A DNA stretch of 59,691 nucleotides from Verrucomicrobiota bacterium (GTDB taxonomy: Bacteria > Verrucomicrobiota > Verrucomicrobiia > JADLBR01): positions 1 to 59,691 of the forward strand of contig JAKQKQ010000216.1 of the NCBI GenBank assembly GCA_029560585.1, given 5' to 3'. Positions 1-7,379 of this stretch are shown in pieces. The notes under the pieces were generated by a model that saw only the letters and a program-made list of their open reading frames with translations, searched no databases and was not told the DNA's origin. A program made the position numbers and the translations under genes. Position 1 is the first letter of the stretch; every line of letters begins with the position of its first letter.

Positions 1-547
1 GGCGCGGGACTCCGGTCGGCCTTCGCTACGCTCCGGCCTCCCTGCGTCCCGCACCCCCAGCCGGCACAAGAAGACAACAAACAAAGAAAGGGGACATTCT
101 CTCGTGAGTTAACAGGGGGACATTTCTAAAGAGTTTTGACAGGGGCAAGCGCCACGAGGCGGGGACAGGAGGCGTCCCGCGTCAGACATTCCCGAGGCCT
201 CGCGGGCCGCATTGGCCACGGAACGGAGATCAACGCATGCGGGTGGATCGCGGACGCCGAGGCCGACGTCCCTCCCATGCCCATCGCGACGGCCTATCTG
301 CCGGGCTTTTCAACGGGCTAATGCGCGTCATCGGGTGATTCCGCAGGCGGGGGCAACACGATTGTGCCAATGGCCAGCCATGTCCGTATCAAACCTGCGG
401 GGGAAAAAGGGCGGTCGTGGGGGTACCCTTTGCCCCTTGCATGGGCGGGGGAGGGCACACAAACTGCCGCGGCGTGACGCGTGCGGTTCGCCTTCCCCCC
501 GGGGTGGCTGGTCGCAGTCGCGGGACGCGCTATCTTTAACCTCGCGG
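1..547. other. Intergenic region upstream of the NuoEF-fusion operon
   Basis: No gene is supported here. An open frame runs from 212 into the downstream gene, but its codons resemble non-coding read-through and NuoE homology begins only after the ATG at 548. The stretch holds an imperfect hairpin near the left edge (GCGGGAC at 4-10 against GTCCCGC at 46-52) and a pair of similar units at 90-143. A TATCTT hexamer at 531-536, 11 nt before the start codon, could be a -10 box, but no convincing -35 is seen. Confidence 0.5.
90..143. repeat. Two degenerate tandem units around GGGGGACATT
   Basis: Two units each begin GGGGACATT, continue with a short A/T-rich stretch containing GAGTT, and end in ACAGG (about 90-117 and 115-143). 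This short text resembles the repeat sequence often found beside REP-associated transposases. No transposase lies in the window, so that association is inference only. Confidence 0.4.
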
Positions 548-2962
548 ATGGCAGAAGGCATACAGAACGGGTTCGTGGAGCGGTTGCTGGAGCGGACGGG
601 TTCCGGCATCGAGGCGACGATCCCGATTTTGCAGGGCATTCAGCGGGAATACCGCTATCTGCCGGAGCCGGTGCTGCGCCGCGTCAGCGAGGCCACGGGC
701 ATCCGCCTCGCACACCTGCTGGGCGTGGGCACCTTCTATCACCAGTTCCGTTTGAAACCGACGGGCAGGCACATGGTCCGCGTGTGCCATGGCACCGCCT
801 GCCACGTGAGGTCTTCGGATAGCATCCAGGAGGCCACCGAGCGCAACCTGCGCATATCCGCTGGCGAGGACACGAGTCCCGACAAAGAATTCACGGTGGA
901 GCGCGTCGCGTGCCTGGGCTGCTGCACGCTGGCGCCCGTCGTGCAGATCGACCACACCACCTACGGGCACCTCGCCGCAGACACCGTGGGCATGATGCTC
1001 GACGAGTTTCGTCGCACGGGCCACAAGAACATCTCTGACGTGGATGCGGTGCTCTGCCGCCGCGACGGGGGCGCGTCGGCCCCCGAGATTCGCGTGGGCC
1101 TCGGCTCCTGCTGCATGGCCAAGGGCAGCGACGAGCTGTTCCACCTGCTGCGCGAGACCGCCCGGGGCTTCGGCCTCGATCACGTCGCGGTCAAGCGTGT
1201 CGGTTGCGTGGGCATGTGCCACCAGACGCCGATCGTCGAGGTGCGCGTGCCAGATCGCCCCTCCGCGATGTACGCGAAGGTCACGCCCGACGATGCCGCC
1301 GCGATCGTGCGGCGGCACTTCCACGCGCCCGGCTGGGGACGTCGCGTGGGCCGCTGGATCGATCGCCGCATCGACGCATTCCTGTCGGGTGAGGATGTCG
1401 GCGACCGCATCGCCCGGCACACCATCAATGGGGGCGACCATCCCGTCGAGGCCTTCCTGGGCCGCCAGGTCCGCATCGCCACGGAATATTTTGGCGAGAT
1501 CGACCCCCTGGATCTGGATGAATACCTCGGGCACGGGGGTTTCAAGGCCCTGGCCATGGCGCGCAATCGCACGCCCGACGCGGTCATCGCCGATATCACC
1601 GCCAGCGGCCTGCGCGGCCGCGGCGGCGCAGGATTTCCGACAGGGGTCAAATGGAGGCGGGTCCGCGACGCGGTGTCCCCCGATGGCGTGAAGTGCGTCA
1701 TCGCCAATGGCGACGAGGGCGACCCCGGGGCGTTCATGGACCGGATGCTCATGGAGTCGTTCCCGTTCCGCCTGATCGAGGGCATGCTCATCGCGGCGCA
1801 CGCCGTCGGGGCGAAGGATGGGTACATCTACGTGCGCGCCGAATACCCGCGCGCGGTCAGTCGCCTCCGCGAGGCGATCGGAGTCCTGGAATCGCGCGGC
1901 TGGCTGGGGAAAGATTTTCGCCTGAAGATCTTCGAGGGCGCGGGGGCGTTCGTCTGCGGCGAGGAGACCGCGCTGATCGAATCCATCGAGGGCAAGCGCG
2001 GCATCCCGCGGCTCAAGCCGCCCTATCCCGCCGACGCCGGCCTTTGGGGTCGGCCGACCCTCATCAATAATATCGAGACCCTGACGATGCTGCCGTGGAT
2101 CGTGCGCCGCGGCGCCCCCGCATTCGCCGCGATGGGCACCGCCAAGAGCAAGGGGACGAAGGTGTTCGCGCTCGCCGGCAAGATCCTGCGCACGGGTCTC
2201 ATCGAGGTGCCGATGGGCATCACCATCCGCGAGATCGTCGAGGAGATTGGCGGCGGCGTGCCCGATGGCAAGCGGCTCAAGGCGGTGCAAATCGGTGGCC
2301 CCTCCGGCGGCTGCATACCCGCATCGCTCGCCGACACGCCCGTCGATTTCGAGGCGCTCACTGCCGCGGGTGCCATCATGGGTTCCGGTGGCCTGATCGT
2401 CCTCGACGAGGACGACTGCATGGTCGACGTGGCGCGGTATTTCATGTCGTTTCTGCGCGATGAGTCCTGCGGCGAATGCACGTTCTGCCGGATCGGGACG
2501 ATGCGCATGTGGGAGATCCTGGATCGGTTGTGCAATGGCAAGGCGAACCCGCGCGACCTGGAGGAACTCCAGCAGCTCACCGGGCTGACCGCGCAGGGCA
2601 GCATCTGCGGCCTCGGGCGCACGGCGCCTAATCCTGTCATCACCACGCTCCGATATTTCCGAGACGAGTACGAGGCCCACCTCCAGGGCCGCTGTCCGTC
2701 GGGCAAGTGCAAGCCCCTCATCCAGTACGTCGTCCAGGACAACTGCACCGGTTGCACGATCTGCGCCCAGCATTGTCCCGCCGATGCGATTCCGGCCGTG
2801 CCTTTCCAGATTCACGAGATCGACACCGACAAGTGCACCCGCTGCGACGTGTGCCGCGTCGATTGCCCGGAGGGCGCCATCGCCATCGTCAGCGGCGGCC
2901 TGAAATGTCGCGGGCACGCGCCATCGGAACACCTGGAGCACATTGTGATCGCCCACGAATGA
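548..2962 (+). CDS. NuoE-NuoF fusion flavoprotein (NADH:acceptor oxidoreductase subunit, HydB/HndC-like)
   Basis: The 804-residue protein is a soluble NADH dehydrogenase module. Residues 1-155 are a NuoE-type thioredoxin-like 2Fe-2S domain with ligands C80, C85, C122 and C126. Residues 180-260 are a second thioredoxin-like 2Fe-2S domain (C188/C189, C220, C224). Residues 305-720 are NuoF: FMN/NADH loop GRGGAGFPTG at 357-366, GDEGDPGAF at 388-396 and 4Fe-4S ligands C641, C644, C647 and C687. Residues 730-780 form a 2x[4Fe-4S] ferredoxin. The start at 548 was chosen because NuoE homology begins there. The stop overlaps the next start as ATGA, so the two products are probably translationally coupled and form one complex. 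No catalytic hydrogenase or formate dehydrogenase subunit is adjacent, so the second electron acceptor is unknown. The module resembles the HydB/HydC core of electron-bifurcating enzymes. Confidence 0.92.
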   Translation: MAEGIQNGFVERLLERTGSGIEATIPILQGIQREYRYLPEPVLRRVSEATGIRLAHLLGVGTFYHQFRLKPTGRHMVRVCHGTACHVRSSDSIQEATERNLRISAGEDTSPDKEFTVERVACLGCCTLAPVVQIDHTTYGHLAADTVGMMLDEFRRTGHKNISDVDAVLCRRDGGASAPEIRVGLGSCCMAKGSDELFHLLRETARGFGLDHVAVKRVGCVGMCHQTPIVEVRVPDRPSAMYAKVTPDDAAAIVRRHFHAPGWGRRVGRWIDRRIDAFLSGEDVGDRIARHTINGGDHPVEAFLGRQVRIATEYFGEIDPLDLDEYLGHGGFKALAMARNRTPDAVIADITASGLRGRGGAGFPTGVKWRRVRDAVSPDGVKCVIANGDEGDPGAFMDRMLMESFPFRLIEGMLIAAHAVGAKDGYIYVRAEYPRAVSRLREAIGVLESRGWLGKDFRLKIFEGAGAFVCGEETALIESIEGKRGIPRLKPPYPADAGLWGRPTLINNIETLTMLPWIVRRGAPAFAAMGTAKSKGTKVFALAGKILRTGLIEVPMGITIREIVEEIGGGVPDGKRLKAVQIGGPSGGCIPASLADTPVDFEALTAAGAIMGSGGLIVLDEDDCMVDVARYFMSFLRDESCGECTFCRIGTMRMWEILDRLCNGKANPRDLEELQQLTGLTAQGSICGLGRTAPNPVITTLRYFRDEYEAHLQGRCPSGKCKPLIQYVVQDNCTGCTICAQHCPADAIPAVPFQIHEIDTDKCTRCDVCRVDCPEGAIAIVSGGLKCRGHAPSEHLEHIVIAHE

Positions 2963-4551
2963 GCGCGCTCGTGAACATCACGATCGATGGAAAATCCGTG
3001 GCCGTCCCGGCGGGCAGCACGGTCCTGGATGCCGCGCGCGGGCTTGGGTTGCGCATCCCGACGCTCTGTTTCCTCGCCGGGGTCAAAGAGAATCGTCCCT
3101 CCTGCATGTCCTGCGTCGTGCGCGTGGGGACGGATAGCCGGCTTGTGCCGTCCTGTTCGACGCGCGTCTCGGAGGGGATGATCATCGCCAGCGAGGCGCC
3201 CGATGTCCGGGCGGCGCGCAAGGGGGCGCTCGAGCTGCTCTTCAGCGACCACCTTGGCGACTGCGTGTCGGTCTGTCAGCGGGTGTGTCCGGCGCGGCTC
3301 CAGATCCCGGAGGTGATTCGCCTCGTGGCGGCGGGGCAGATGCGGGAGGCGATCGCGCGGGTCAAGGAGAACGTCGTTCTGCCGGGCGTGATGGGCCGGA
3401 TCTGCCGCGCGCCGTGTGAGATGGGCTGTCGCCGCCGGCAGTACGATGGCGCGGTCGCCATCCAGCTCATTGAGCGCGAGGTTGCCGAGCAGGATCGCAA
3501 GTCCGGCGCCCGCTACGTTCCCGAATGCGCGCCGTCCACGGGCAAGCGCGTCGCCATCGTTGGCGCCGGGGCGACCGGTCTCTCCGCGGCATTTCACCTC
3601 TTGCGCCGCGGGCATGCGGTCATCCTCTTCGATGACCACCCCGAGCCGGGCGGACACCTGCGCTACGGCGTTGGCGATGAACTGCCGAAGGACGTGCTCG
3701 ATGCCGATATCGAAACCATTCGCGCCATCGGGTTGGAGTTCCGAGGCGGGGTGCGGCTCGGGCGCGACGTGGGCCTGGATGCCCTGCGCCGGGAGTTCGA
3801 TGCCGTCATCCTGGCCGTCGGCCTGATGCGACGCACCGATCCGGCCGGGCTCGGTGTCGCCGCCACCGAGCGCATGGTGCGCGTCGATGCCGCCAATCTC
3901 CAGACCGAGGTGGCTGGCGTTTTCGCGGGCGGGACGTGCATCCGCAGCGCGTGGGATCCCGCGCGCTCCGTCGGCGATGGGCACACGTTGGCCGAATGCG
4001 CCGACGCCTTTCTCGACGGCCGCACCCACCGGATCGCGGTGAAAGAGTTTACGTCCACCATCCCCAAACTCACGCCCGAGGAATACCAACAGCTCGGTCG
4101 CGGTGCCAATTCCGAGCTGAGCGTGCGCGAGCTGCTGGGCGAGGCCGAGCGCGCCGCGGGACGGTGTTGCCATTGCGACTGCCGCGCGGCGAGCGACTGC
4201 AAACTGCGCATCTTCGCGGAACTCTACGACGTGGATCCACGCGGTTTCGCGGGCGAGAGGCGCCGCGCCTTCGCGGTGATCCGGCAGCTGGGCGGCGTGA
4301 TCTTTGAGCCTGGCAAGTGCATCTCCTGCGGCATCTGCGTGGAGATCGCCACGCAGGCCAAGGAACCCCTCGGGCTCACATTCATCGGGCGCGGCTTCGA
4401 CGTGCGCATCGGTGTCCCGCTGGAGGGCGGCCTCGACGAAGGTCTACAAAAGGTCGGCATGGATTGCGTCCGCCACTGCCCCACCGGCGCCCTCGCCCTT
4501 GAGGACGATGCCCGCACCCGCGCGGTGAGGGCCGGGGCAGTTGCCGCGTAG
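2959..4551 (+). CDS. 2Fe-2S/GltD-like FAD iron-sulfur protein lacking the NAD(P)H domain
   Basis: 530 residues. Residues 1-75 are a NuoG-N/HydA-N-type 2Fe-2S ferredoxin (C37, C49, C52, C66). Residues 95-165 match the cysteine-rich N-domain of glutamate synthase small subunits (C102, C106, C110, C149, C153, C157). An FAD-binding fold starts at 198 (GAGATG at 202-207, GGHLRYGV at 231-238). After DAVILAVG (281-288) the sequence goes almost directly to LQTEVAGVFAGG (314-325), so the roughly 130-residue NAD(P)H-binding insert of GltD/NfnB is absent. The C-terminus has further clusters (C403-C414; CISCGIC 454-460 with C503 and C507). It starts 4 bp inside the NuoEF-fusion gene. It probably relays electrons between the NADH module and a ferredoxin or other carrier; that role is inferred. 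Confidence 0.85.
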   Translation: MSALVNITIDGKSVAVPAGSTVLDAARGLGLRIPTLCFLAGVKENRPSCMSCVVRVGTDSRLVPSCSTRVSEGMIIASEAPDVRAARKGALELLFSDHLGDCVSVCQRVCPARLQIPEVIRLVAAGQMREAIARVKENVVLPGVMGRICRAPCEMGCRRRQYDGAVAIQLIEREVAEQDRKSGARYVPECAPSTGKRVAIVGAGATGLSAAFHLLRRGHAVILFDDHPEPGGHLRYGVGDELPKDVLDADIETIRAIGLEFRGGVRLGRDVGLDALRREFDAVILAVGLMRRTDPAGLGVAATERMVRVDAANLQTEVAGVFAGGTCIRSAWDPARSVGDGHTLAECADAFLDGRTHRIAVKEFTSTIPKLTPEEYQQLGRGANSELSVRELLGEAERAAGRCCHCDCRAASDCKLRIFAELYDVDPRGFAGERRRAFAVIRQLGGVIFEPGKCISCGICVEIATQAKEPLGLTFIGRGFDVRIGVPLEGGLDEGLQKVGMDCVRHCPTGALALEDDARTRAVRAGAVAA

Positions 4552-4579
4552 CTGACCGTCTTCGGGGCCAGCAGTTCTT

Positions 4580-4851
4580 GGGAGGGACGCCGGCCCCGGC
4601 GTCCGCGATTCACCGGCCGTGCGACTCGTGAGCCAATTCGGTCCGCGAGGCGAGCGTGTCTCAAGACCTCTGAGCCGAGCCGCCTGGCACAGGCGGCCTA
4701 CAAATTTTGTAGGGCATCTCTGTGAGATGCCGTGCATTGTCGCGCGCCGCACACCATTGGAAGTCCCCTCTATAGTCAGATGGCATTGATTGTTGGATGT
4801 TCCGTGTTAGGCGTTTGAGTTTTGAGACAGCTTCACGCCGCGGGCCCTCCC
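4580..4851 (+). repeat. Composite repeat, filled copy A (outer GGGAGGG...CCCTCCC element with inserted 183-bp element)
   Basis: The outer element starts GGGAGGGACGCCGG with its palindromic partner CCGGCGTCC and ends GGGCCCTCCC. Inside it lies a 183-bp insertion (4652-4834) bounded by GAGCGTGTCTCAAGAC and GTTTTGAGACAGCTTC. The insertion holds three abutting 17-nt hairpins at 4680-4696, 4697-4713 and 4714-4730. Beyond the outer end, to about 4930, is a further family segment with a GGCGTCTC-type hairpin. The rest of the 4552-5053 gap holds no recognisable gene. Confidence 0.85.
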
Positions 4852-5053
4852 TAGGATCCCCGCGTGGCGTGTCTAAGGTCTTGTAGAGGGCGTCTCCATG
4901 GGACGCCGGCCATGGGGGGCGTCCCGATGAGGCATTGCCCCGTGCCAACCGCACGACGTCGATAGGCCGATCGGTTAGCAGATGGGTTATGGCCCCGTTT
5001 GGCCTTGGCGTCGTCGCGCGAAAAGGCCGACTCGTTTGTGAGGGCCGCGAGCG

Positions 5054-5659
5054 TCAGCGCGTTTCGGCTGCCACGCGGATGATGACTTCGTTCCGGCGGA
5101 GAAAGGTCGGGGTCCAAGGTGGATCGTAGTATGCGAAGAAGGGCTCGCCCTCGATCGCGATCTTGCGTTTGGCGACCTCGGACCTGAGCGCCCCGATGGC
5201 CTTGCGCTCGACCTCGGCGGTGCGGCCTCCCTTGAATCTCAGGACCGCGAAACGCCCGCCCGCCTGCGTGCGGAGGCCGACGGCGGGATCGCTGGGTTTT
5301 GGGGCGTTGCCCGCGACGTCTTCGGGAACGATGAAGCTCATCGTGCCTTTCTCGCCCCGGACGCCCTCGACGATCACGGGCGTCGTCATGGTGATCTTCT
5401 GCTCGGTCGCATTGGAGCCGGTGATGAAGCGGAATAGCCGCCCGAATGCCCTGTCCATCCCGCGATCGGCGGCGGACATGTCGGTGCAGACCAATTCGAG
5501 ACGCGGATAGTCGCGCAGTTCGAAACCGCCATCTTTTTCAACGACGCTGTATTTCGGTGTCGGTGTCACGGCCCTGGAATTGGCAATGGTGAACCATAGC
5601 ACAACTGACACGGCCGCGAGGATCGCGCCGAGAGCGGTTCCGAGAAGAAGGCGTTGCAT
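5054..5659 (-). CDS. SOUL family heme-binding protein
   Basis: 201 residues with an N-terminal membrane anchor or uncleaved signal (about residues 5-26), then a SOUL/HBP domain: YSVVEKDGGFELRDYP near 40-55, KITMTTPV near 89-96, and the C-terminal FAYYDPPWTP and FLRRNEV blocks typical of the family. SOUL proteins bind heme or tetrapyrroles; the physiological role of bacterial ones is mostly unknown. It is monocistronic. A promoter 8 nt before the start codon suggests a leaderless transcript. It is divergent from the beta-propeller gene that starts 134 bp away. Confidence 0.9.
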   Translation of the reverse strand: MQRLLLGTALGAILAAVSVVLWFTIANSRAVTPTPKYSVVEKDGGFELRDYPRLELVCTDMSAADRGMDRAFGRLFRFITGSNATEQKITMTTPVIVEGVRGEKGTMSFIVPEDVAGNAPKPSDPAVGLRTQAGGRFAVLRFKGGRTAEVERKAIGALRSEVAKRKIAIEGEPFFAYYDPPWTPTFLRRNEVIIRVAAETR

Positions 5660-5667
5660 GGGGTGCG

Positions 5668-5696
5668 TCTATAGTGGCCGCCGATCTGCCGCGCAA
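5668..5696 (-). promoter_or_regulatory. Candidate sigma70-type promoter of the SOUL gene
   Basis: Read on the minus strand: TTGCGC (5696-5691), a 17-bp spacer, TATAGA (5673-5668), then 8 nt to the ATG at 5659. The predicted transcript start falls at or next to the start codon. Confidence 0.5.
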
Positions 5697-5793
5697 GCGG
5701 GGTATACACCTCAGTGTCGGGGATGTTGATCTGCTCGTGGATGTCCGCAGCGAAGTCTGGCTTCCCGGTTCGGCACCCGCCAATATCTCCGGC

Positions 5794-6717
5794 ATGGAAT
5801 CACTCTCCCGTGCGGCGCTCTGCGCGTTCGCGCTGTCTCTCACCCCGATGTCGATGGCCGAATCGCCGTCATCCCAGGTGGTGGGCCGCTCCATCGCGTG
5901 CGCCGATTACACCGCGGGCAAGGCCTTCATCCTTTCCGCCGATGGGAAGATAGAATGGGAGCAGCCCGCGCCGCACTGCAACGACCTCTGGGTGCTGGGC
6001 AACGGCAACGTCCTCTTTTCCACGGGCCACGGGGTCAAAGAGGTCACGCGCGCGGGGGCGACCGCCTTTTCATATGAATCCAAGAGCGAGATCTACGCGT
6101 GCCAGCGGCTCGCCGATGGCAATACCTTTGTCGCCGAGTGCAACGCGGGCCGCCTGCTGGAGATTCGGCCCGATGGGACATTCGCGAAGGAGTTTAGGCT
6201 GCTGCCCGAGGGCAAGGACGGCGGCCACACATACATCCGGAATGCCCGCAAGCTCGCGAGCGGCAATTATCTCGTCACACATTATGGCGAGGGTGTCGTG
6301 CGGGAATACGACCCCGCGGGCAAAGCTGTGCGGGACATCCCGGCCGAGGGTGGGCCGCACAGCGCGATCCGGCTCCCCGATGGCAACACGCTGATCGCCT
6401 GCGGCGACCGCACGAAGGCCGCGCGCGTCTTCGAGGTGGATCCCGGGGGCAAGGTGGTCTGGGAGATCGGGCCGAACGACCTGCCCGGCGCTCCGCTGAA
6501 ATTCATGGCCGGCCTCCACCGCCTGCCCAATGGCAACACGCTGATGTCGAACTGGGTCGGCCACGGCCAGTTCGGCACCGCCCCTCACCTCATCGAGGTC
6601 ACCCGCGACAAGAAAGTCGTCTGGACCTTCGCCGACCACCAGCGTTTCCGCACGATCTCCACCGTCCAGCTCCTCGGCATCCCCGGCGACCCGATCAAGG
6701 GCGAGATACTGCACTGA
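5794..6717 (+). CDS. Secreted beta-propeller protein with NGN-type repeats
   Basis: 307 residues from the ATG at 5794, chosen because it opens a clear signal peptide (hydrophobic core ALCAFALSL, cleavage near MAESP). The upstream in-frame ATG at 5674 would add 40 residues without such features. The mature part has at least five blade motifs of the form (D/N/S)GN(T/V/Y)(L/F)(V/I/M/F): NGNVLF, DGNTFV, SGNYLV, DGNTLI, NGNTLM, as in PQQ-like or arylsulfotransferase-like propellers. No catalytic residues are recognised. It is probably a periplasmic or exported scaffold or carbohydrate-associated protein. It stands alone between the SOUL gene and a structured intergenic region. Confidence 0.8.
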   Translation: MESLSRAALCAFALSLTPMSMAESPSSQVVGRSIACADYTAGKAFILSADGKIEWEQPAPHCNDLWVLGNGNVLFSTGHGVKEVTRAGATAFSYESKSEIYACQRLADGNTFVAECNAGRLLEIRPDGTFAKEFRLLPEGKDGGHTYIRNARKLASGNYLVTHYGEGVVREYDPAGKAVRDIPAEGGPHSAIRLPDGNTLIACGDRTKAARVFEVDPGGKVVWEIGPNDLPGAPLKFMAGLHRLPNGNTLMSNWVGHGQFGTAPHLIEVTRDKKVVWTFADHQRFRTISTVQLLGIPGDPIKGEILH

Positions 6718-6808
6718 GGCTAGCGGGGTACTCTTCTCTCATGGGGGCACAAAGGCGCGGCGCCTAGCAGCGCGTTTCAAAGACCCACACGACCGTCGGG
6801 TTGGCTAT

Positions 6809-6840
6809 GGGAGGGACGCCGTCCCCGGCGTCCGTGTCCC
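6809..6840 (+). repeat. Lone GGGAGGGACGCC/GGCGTCC palindrome
   Basis: GGGAGGGACGCC followed by CCGGCGTCC gives an 8-9 bp hairpin. It matches the left end of the composite repeats elsewhere in the window but lacks the GGGCCCTCCC right end. Confidence 0.75.
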
Positions 6841-7031
6841 ACCGGAAAACGAAAGGCACTAGAGGGTTCCCGGTCGAGTCGGCAAGATCGGCTCGCGTGT
6901 CTTGCTGCAGATAAAAACCGGAAACGTCCATACGGGACACGAGGGGCGCGGACTGGTCTGAAACAGGACGGGCGAGGTTTTTTTCCTCATCGATCCAGTT
7001 TCAAACCGGATCGGCGTTTGATTTTGGCACT

Positions 7032-7256
7032 AGCCCGGAATTTCACAGCCTTGCGGGCTGTGAAATTCCGGGCTCTGGGAAAACCGCGCCATGAGAGCCA
7101 CTTATTGGGAAAGGTCTCGCAAAGACTGGGATTCTTCGCGGTTGCAGAGTGTGTTTCGCGGATCGGTGGCCCCAGATCCTCCAAAATCGCGTCTTTCGGA
7201 GCGCGGTTTTCCTTTGAGCCTGCATGTTTCACGCGGAAGCGTGAAATATGCAGGCT
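7032..7256. repeat. Structured block: two long hairpins plus a nested 12-bp inverted repeat
   Basis: Hairpin 1 has a perfect 19-bp stem (7032-7050 with 7056-7074) and a 5-nt loop TTGCG. Hairpin 2 has an 18-bp stem with one mismatch (7217-7234 with 7239-7256) and a GGAA tetraloop. Between them GGAAAACCGCGC (7078-7089) is perfectly complementary to GCGCGGTTTTCC (7201-7212), enclosing about 110 bp. The block is more AT-rich than its surroundings and has no good coding frame. Confidence 0.8.
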
Positions 7257-7379
7257 AGGATGACAGATTTGGTTTAATCGCGTCCCACAAGCATGGCACG
7301 GCAGGTGTCGCCTCGTTCTCCCCAACGTTATCGACGGCGGGCGCGGTGCGCTGCTAGCCTCGCGGGCATTCCTGATAGT

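Larger units (their letters stand above)
6718..7379. other. Intergenic region with a lone palindrome and a structured block
   Basis: No gene is supported in these 662 bp. The first part has a lone copy of the GGGAGGGACGCC...GGCGTCC palindrome. From 7032 to 7256 there are two strong hairpins and a long-range inverted repeat. The end carries the upstream region of the LamG/beta-helix gene, with a TAGCCT hexamer about 15 nt before the start. Confidence 0.6.

Noticed and set aside
536-2956. 806-residue minus-strand open frame antisense to the NuoE-NuoF fusion
   Set aside because: It is a shadow of high-GC third-position bias; the plus strand has intact FeS and FMN motifs and the minus frame has no domain.
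4821-4834. Insertion-sequence remnant with transposase
   Set aside because: No transposase or integrase frame was found anywhere in the window; the element is non-autonomous at best.
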